A model generated the notes under the pieces. That model was given only the letters and a program-made list of their open reading frames with translations. It searched no databases and was not told where the DNA came from. A DNA stretch of 62,208 bases, from NCBI GenBank assembly GCA_017517925.1, contig JAFWXS010000034.1, forward strand, positions 1 to 62,208, read 5' to 3'. The translations under genes and the position numbers were made by a program. Shown piece after piece: positions 60,601 to 62,208 of the stretch (positions within the stretch are counted from its first letter, which is position 1; each line of letters begins with the position of its first letter). The DNA comes from Bacteroidaceae bacterium. Its GTDB lineage: Bacteria > Bacteroidota > Bacteroidia > Bacteroidales > Bacteroidaceae.

Positions 60601-61405
60601 ATTTTCTGCCCGTAAAGTTATCCATTGTATGGTAGATTCCAAAGACTTTTCCGAAGAAAAAATCAAAAACAGGTATCGGGAGGATAAATTGCCAGAAGCG
60701 GATGAAGTGGAGGCCGAAGGGAATGCCGCGGAAGATACGGTTCTTCTCTATGGCTCGGATGACTCTCTTGGCTACATACTCGGGCTTGAGGATGGGAATG
60801 ATGGGCGATTTCACTCCGTCGAACATCCCCGTATTTATATAATAAGGAGTGACGGTGGTGACGCGCACGTGGCTCTTCTGCTCTTGTAACTCGATACGCA
60901 CCGAGTCGGACCACCCGATGGCTGCCCACTTGCTGGCACCATATACGGCCATACGCGGATTGCCTAACATGCCGCCTGCCGAGGTGATATTGCAGATGTG
61001 GCCTACGCCACGGCGCAGCATGTCGGGAAGCATTACACGAGCTACATACATGGGTGCAAGGGCATTGATACGCATAGTGCGGTCTATCTCTTCGATGCCT
61101 ACCTCATCGAAAGTGCGGTTGCTGGTGATGATGCCGGCATTGTTGATGAGCAGGTCGATATCGCCACATTCCTTTACGGTAGTAGCATAAGCCATGCGCA
61201 CAGCTTCAATGTCGCCTACGTCCACACGATAGCCCTTTACCTTACCCTTTGCCGACAGTTCCTCTATGGTAGTGGCTATATTCCGCTCATTGATGTCCCA
61301 AATGATGAGGCATTTGGCTCCACGTTCCAACGCTATGCGTCCCATAATCTTGCCTATGCCCGAAGCTCCTCCGGTGATAAGCACATTTCGATTGTTGATT
61401 TTCAT
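60599..61405 (-). CDS. Short-chain dehydrogenase/reductase
   Basis: The 268-residue Rossmann enzyme has the NAD(P) loop ITGGASGIGKIMG (10-22), the NNAG motif, Ser in NITSAGG and the catalytic YGASK. The C-terminal extension with FWQFILPIPVFDFFFGKVFG is hydrophobic, suggesting a membrane-associated dehydrogenase of lipid or aldehyde substrates. It probably precedes the aldehyde dehydrogenase in one transcript, which would make an alcohol-to-acid pathway. That link is inferred from position. Confidence 0.93.
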   Translation of the reverse strand: MKINNRNVLITGGASGIGKIMGRIALERGAKCLIIWDINERNIATTIEELSAKGKVKGYRVDVGDIEAVRMAYATTVKECGDIDLLINNAGIITSNRTFDEVGIEEIDRTMRINALAPMYVARVMLPDMLRRGVGHICNITSAGGMLGNPRMAVYGASKWAAIGWSDSVRIELQEQKSHVRVTTVTPYYINTGMFDGVKSPIIPILKPEYVAKRVIRAIEKNRIFRGIPFGLHFIRFWQFILPIPVFDFFFGKVFGIYHTMDNFTGRK

Positions 61406-61448
61406 ACTTTCTGTTCAGGTCTTTTTACCTTAAAAACTAATTACCGTG

Positions 61449-61456
61449 CAAAGGTA
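61449..61456 (-). promoter_or_regulatory. Promoter -7 box for the SDR gene
   Basis: The minus strand reads TACCTTTG, matching TAnnTTTG, 44 bases before the start. A well-spaced TTTG at -33 is not seen. Confidence 0.55.
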
Positions 61457-61636
61457 TAACAAATCCGAATCCAAAGGTTTTATGTTAATCCCAAAGTCTG
61501 CTCTATTTGTCCCTATAATCCTTTGTTCGTCCCCAACGGCTCTGTCTGATAGCTTGCAGCAGTCTGTAATGGGAAATGAAGATGTTTACGACTGTTTTTT
61601 TGAATAAAATTAACTTTATTCACTCATTTTTTTTCG

Positions 61637-61644
61637 TACCTTTG
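61637..61644 (+). promoter_or_regulatory. Promoter -7 box for batC
   Basis: TACCTTTG matches TAnnTTTG and lies 11 bases before the ATG, giving a very short leader. It lets batC be transcribed without batA-batB. Confidence 0.6.
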
Positions 61645-61654
61645 TGCCTTAAAG

Positions 61655-62208
61655 ATGAAAAAGATGACAAACAAGGTGTTTCTATATATCTTATTTCTTA
61701 GCGGTAGCTTGTCGCTGACAGCCCAGACGATGACTGAGAGCGATTATTTGCGCAAGGGAAACCGATTCTATGTGGACAGCCTTTACGAGAAGGCTGAGAT
61801 AGAGTATCGTAAAGCATTGGAACTCAATCCTGAATCAGTCGATGCAATGTATAATCTTGGCAATGCTCTGTTCAATCAAATCCCTCAATCACAGGAAAAA
61901 GCACAAGAAAAGGGGCAAGAAGCTATGCAACAATATACCACAGCGGCTAAACTTGAGACTGACCAGAAGAAACTTGCACAGATAAATCATAACCTCGGGA
62001 CATTGCTCTATATGGCACAGCAGTATCCTCAAAGTGTGGAAGCATACAAAGAATCACTACGTAACAACCCCTACGATAACGAGACTCGCTACAATCTGGC
62101 CAAGGCAATGCATATGCTCAAACAACAGGAACAACAACAAGAGCAGGAACAACAACAAGAGCAGAATCAGCAGCAAGAGCAGCAACAAGAGCAGCAACAA
62201 GAGCAGCA
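61655..62208 (+). CDS. batC: TPR protein BatC (partial)
   Basis: The first 184 residues are in the window. A signal peptide (KVFLYILFLSGSLSLTAQ) is followed by tetratricopeptide repeats (YLRKGNRFYVDSLYEKAEIE, NPESVDAMYNLGNALFN, NHNLGTLLYMAQQYPQSVEA, DNETRYNLAKAMHML). A Gln/Glu-rich tract (QQEQ repeats) follows and runs to the window edge. The layout matches BatC of the aerotolerance locus. batC usually follows batB directly; here it is 24.7 kb away. An alternative ATG lies three codons downstream. Confidence 0.85.
   Translation, partial: MKKMTNKVFLYILFLSGSLSLTAQTMTESDYLRKGNRFYVDSLYEKAEIEYRKALELNPESVDAMYNLGNALFNQIPQSQEKAQEKGQEAMQQYTTAAKLETDQKKLAQINHNLGTLLYMAQQYPQSVEAYKESLRNNPYDNETRYNLAKAMHMLKQQEQQQEQEQQQEQNQQQEQQQEQQQEQ
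62122..62208 (+). repeat. Gln/Glu codon repeat in batC
   Basis: CAACAAGAGCAG-type 12-base units recur to the window end, translated as QQEQ. Such tracts can change length by slippage without shifting frame. Confidence 0.8.

Noticed and set aside
37562-61405. A prophage, genomic island or integrative element as the cause of the batB-batC split
   Set aside because: No integrase, phage, conjugation or defence gene is found, and the content is housekeeping. A rearrangement fits better.
62122-62208. Tandem 12-base units considered as a CRISPR-like array
   Set aside because: They are codon repeats inside an open frame with no spacers.

Overview
The window is chromosomal DNA from a member of the Bacteroidales, most likely Bacteroidaceae or Prevotellaceae. 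The evidence is a SusC/SusD pair, a protein with a C-terminal sorting-type domain, a BatA/BatB/BatC aerotolerance-type locus, a TamL-type BamA homologue, and many promoters of the Bacteroidetes form TTTG-N19/20-TAnnTTTG. Shine-Dalgarno sequences are mostly absent. A species cannot be named from the sequence alone.

Layout. 1-113 is the end of an IS30-type transposase. 279-7347 is a glycan-uptake locus: a secreted protein, a lipoprotein, SusC-like and SusD-like. 7483-11256 (minus) is a galactose operon: galM, an MFS sugar transporter and galK. 11357-14444 (minus) is grpE-dnaJ-folC, followed by tpx (minus). 15526-22333 (plus) holds a flippase-like membrane protein, pepD, glnA, a YhcH-like protein and glgB. 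22403-31279 holds a membrane protein, a radical-SAM protein, divergent rRNA/tRNA methyltransferase and tamL genes, an MBL hydrolase, dapA and tyrA. 31497-36987 is moxR, a DUF58 gene, a BatD-like gene, batA and batB. A 574-bp gene-free stretch of hairpins follows. 37562-41126 (minus) is yidC and pyrG. 41334-48340 (plus) runs DUF3078, aminotransferase, FtsX-like permease, metA and U32 protease. 48566-51637 is an ABC exporter operon ending in its likely GntR regulator. Next come tRNA-Pro(TGG), pheT, yebC and a leucine-rich-repeat remnant. 56054-58776 is a LuxR-type response regulator, a short AbgT-like membrane protein and a DEFD-box helicase, all overlapping. Aldehyde dehydrogenase and SDR genes (minus) follow, and the window ends inside batC (plus).

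Most genes are core metabolism or envelope functions. I found no defence island, prophage, CRISPR array, secretion cluster or biosynthetic cluster. The least ordinary signals are in non-coding DNA. They are a 264-bp concentric palindrome with two outward promoters between tRNA-Pro and pheT; a perfect 8+8 bp operator on the transcription start of the ABC/GntR operon; seven TGNCA sites in 100 bp upstream of grpE-dnaJ; a double-hairpin repeat family with one copy read in frame inside the U32 protease gene; and the separation of batC from batB by 24.7 kb.

All assignments come from reading the sequence and recalling family features. No database search was run.
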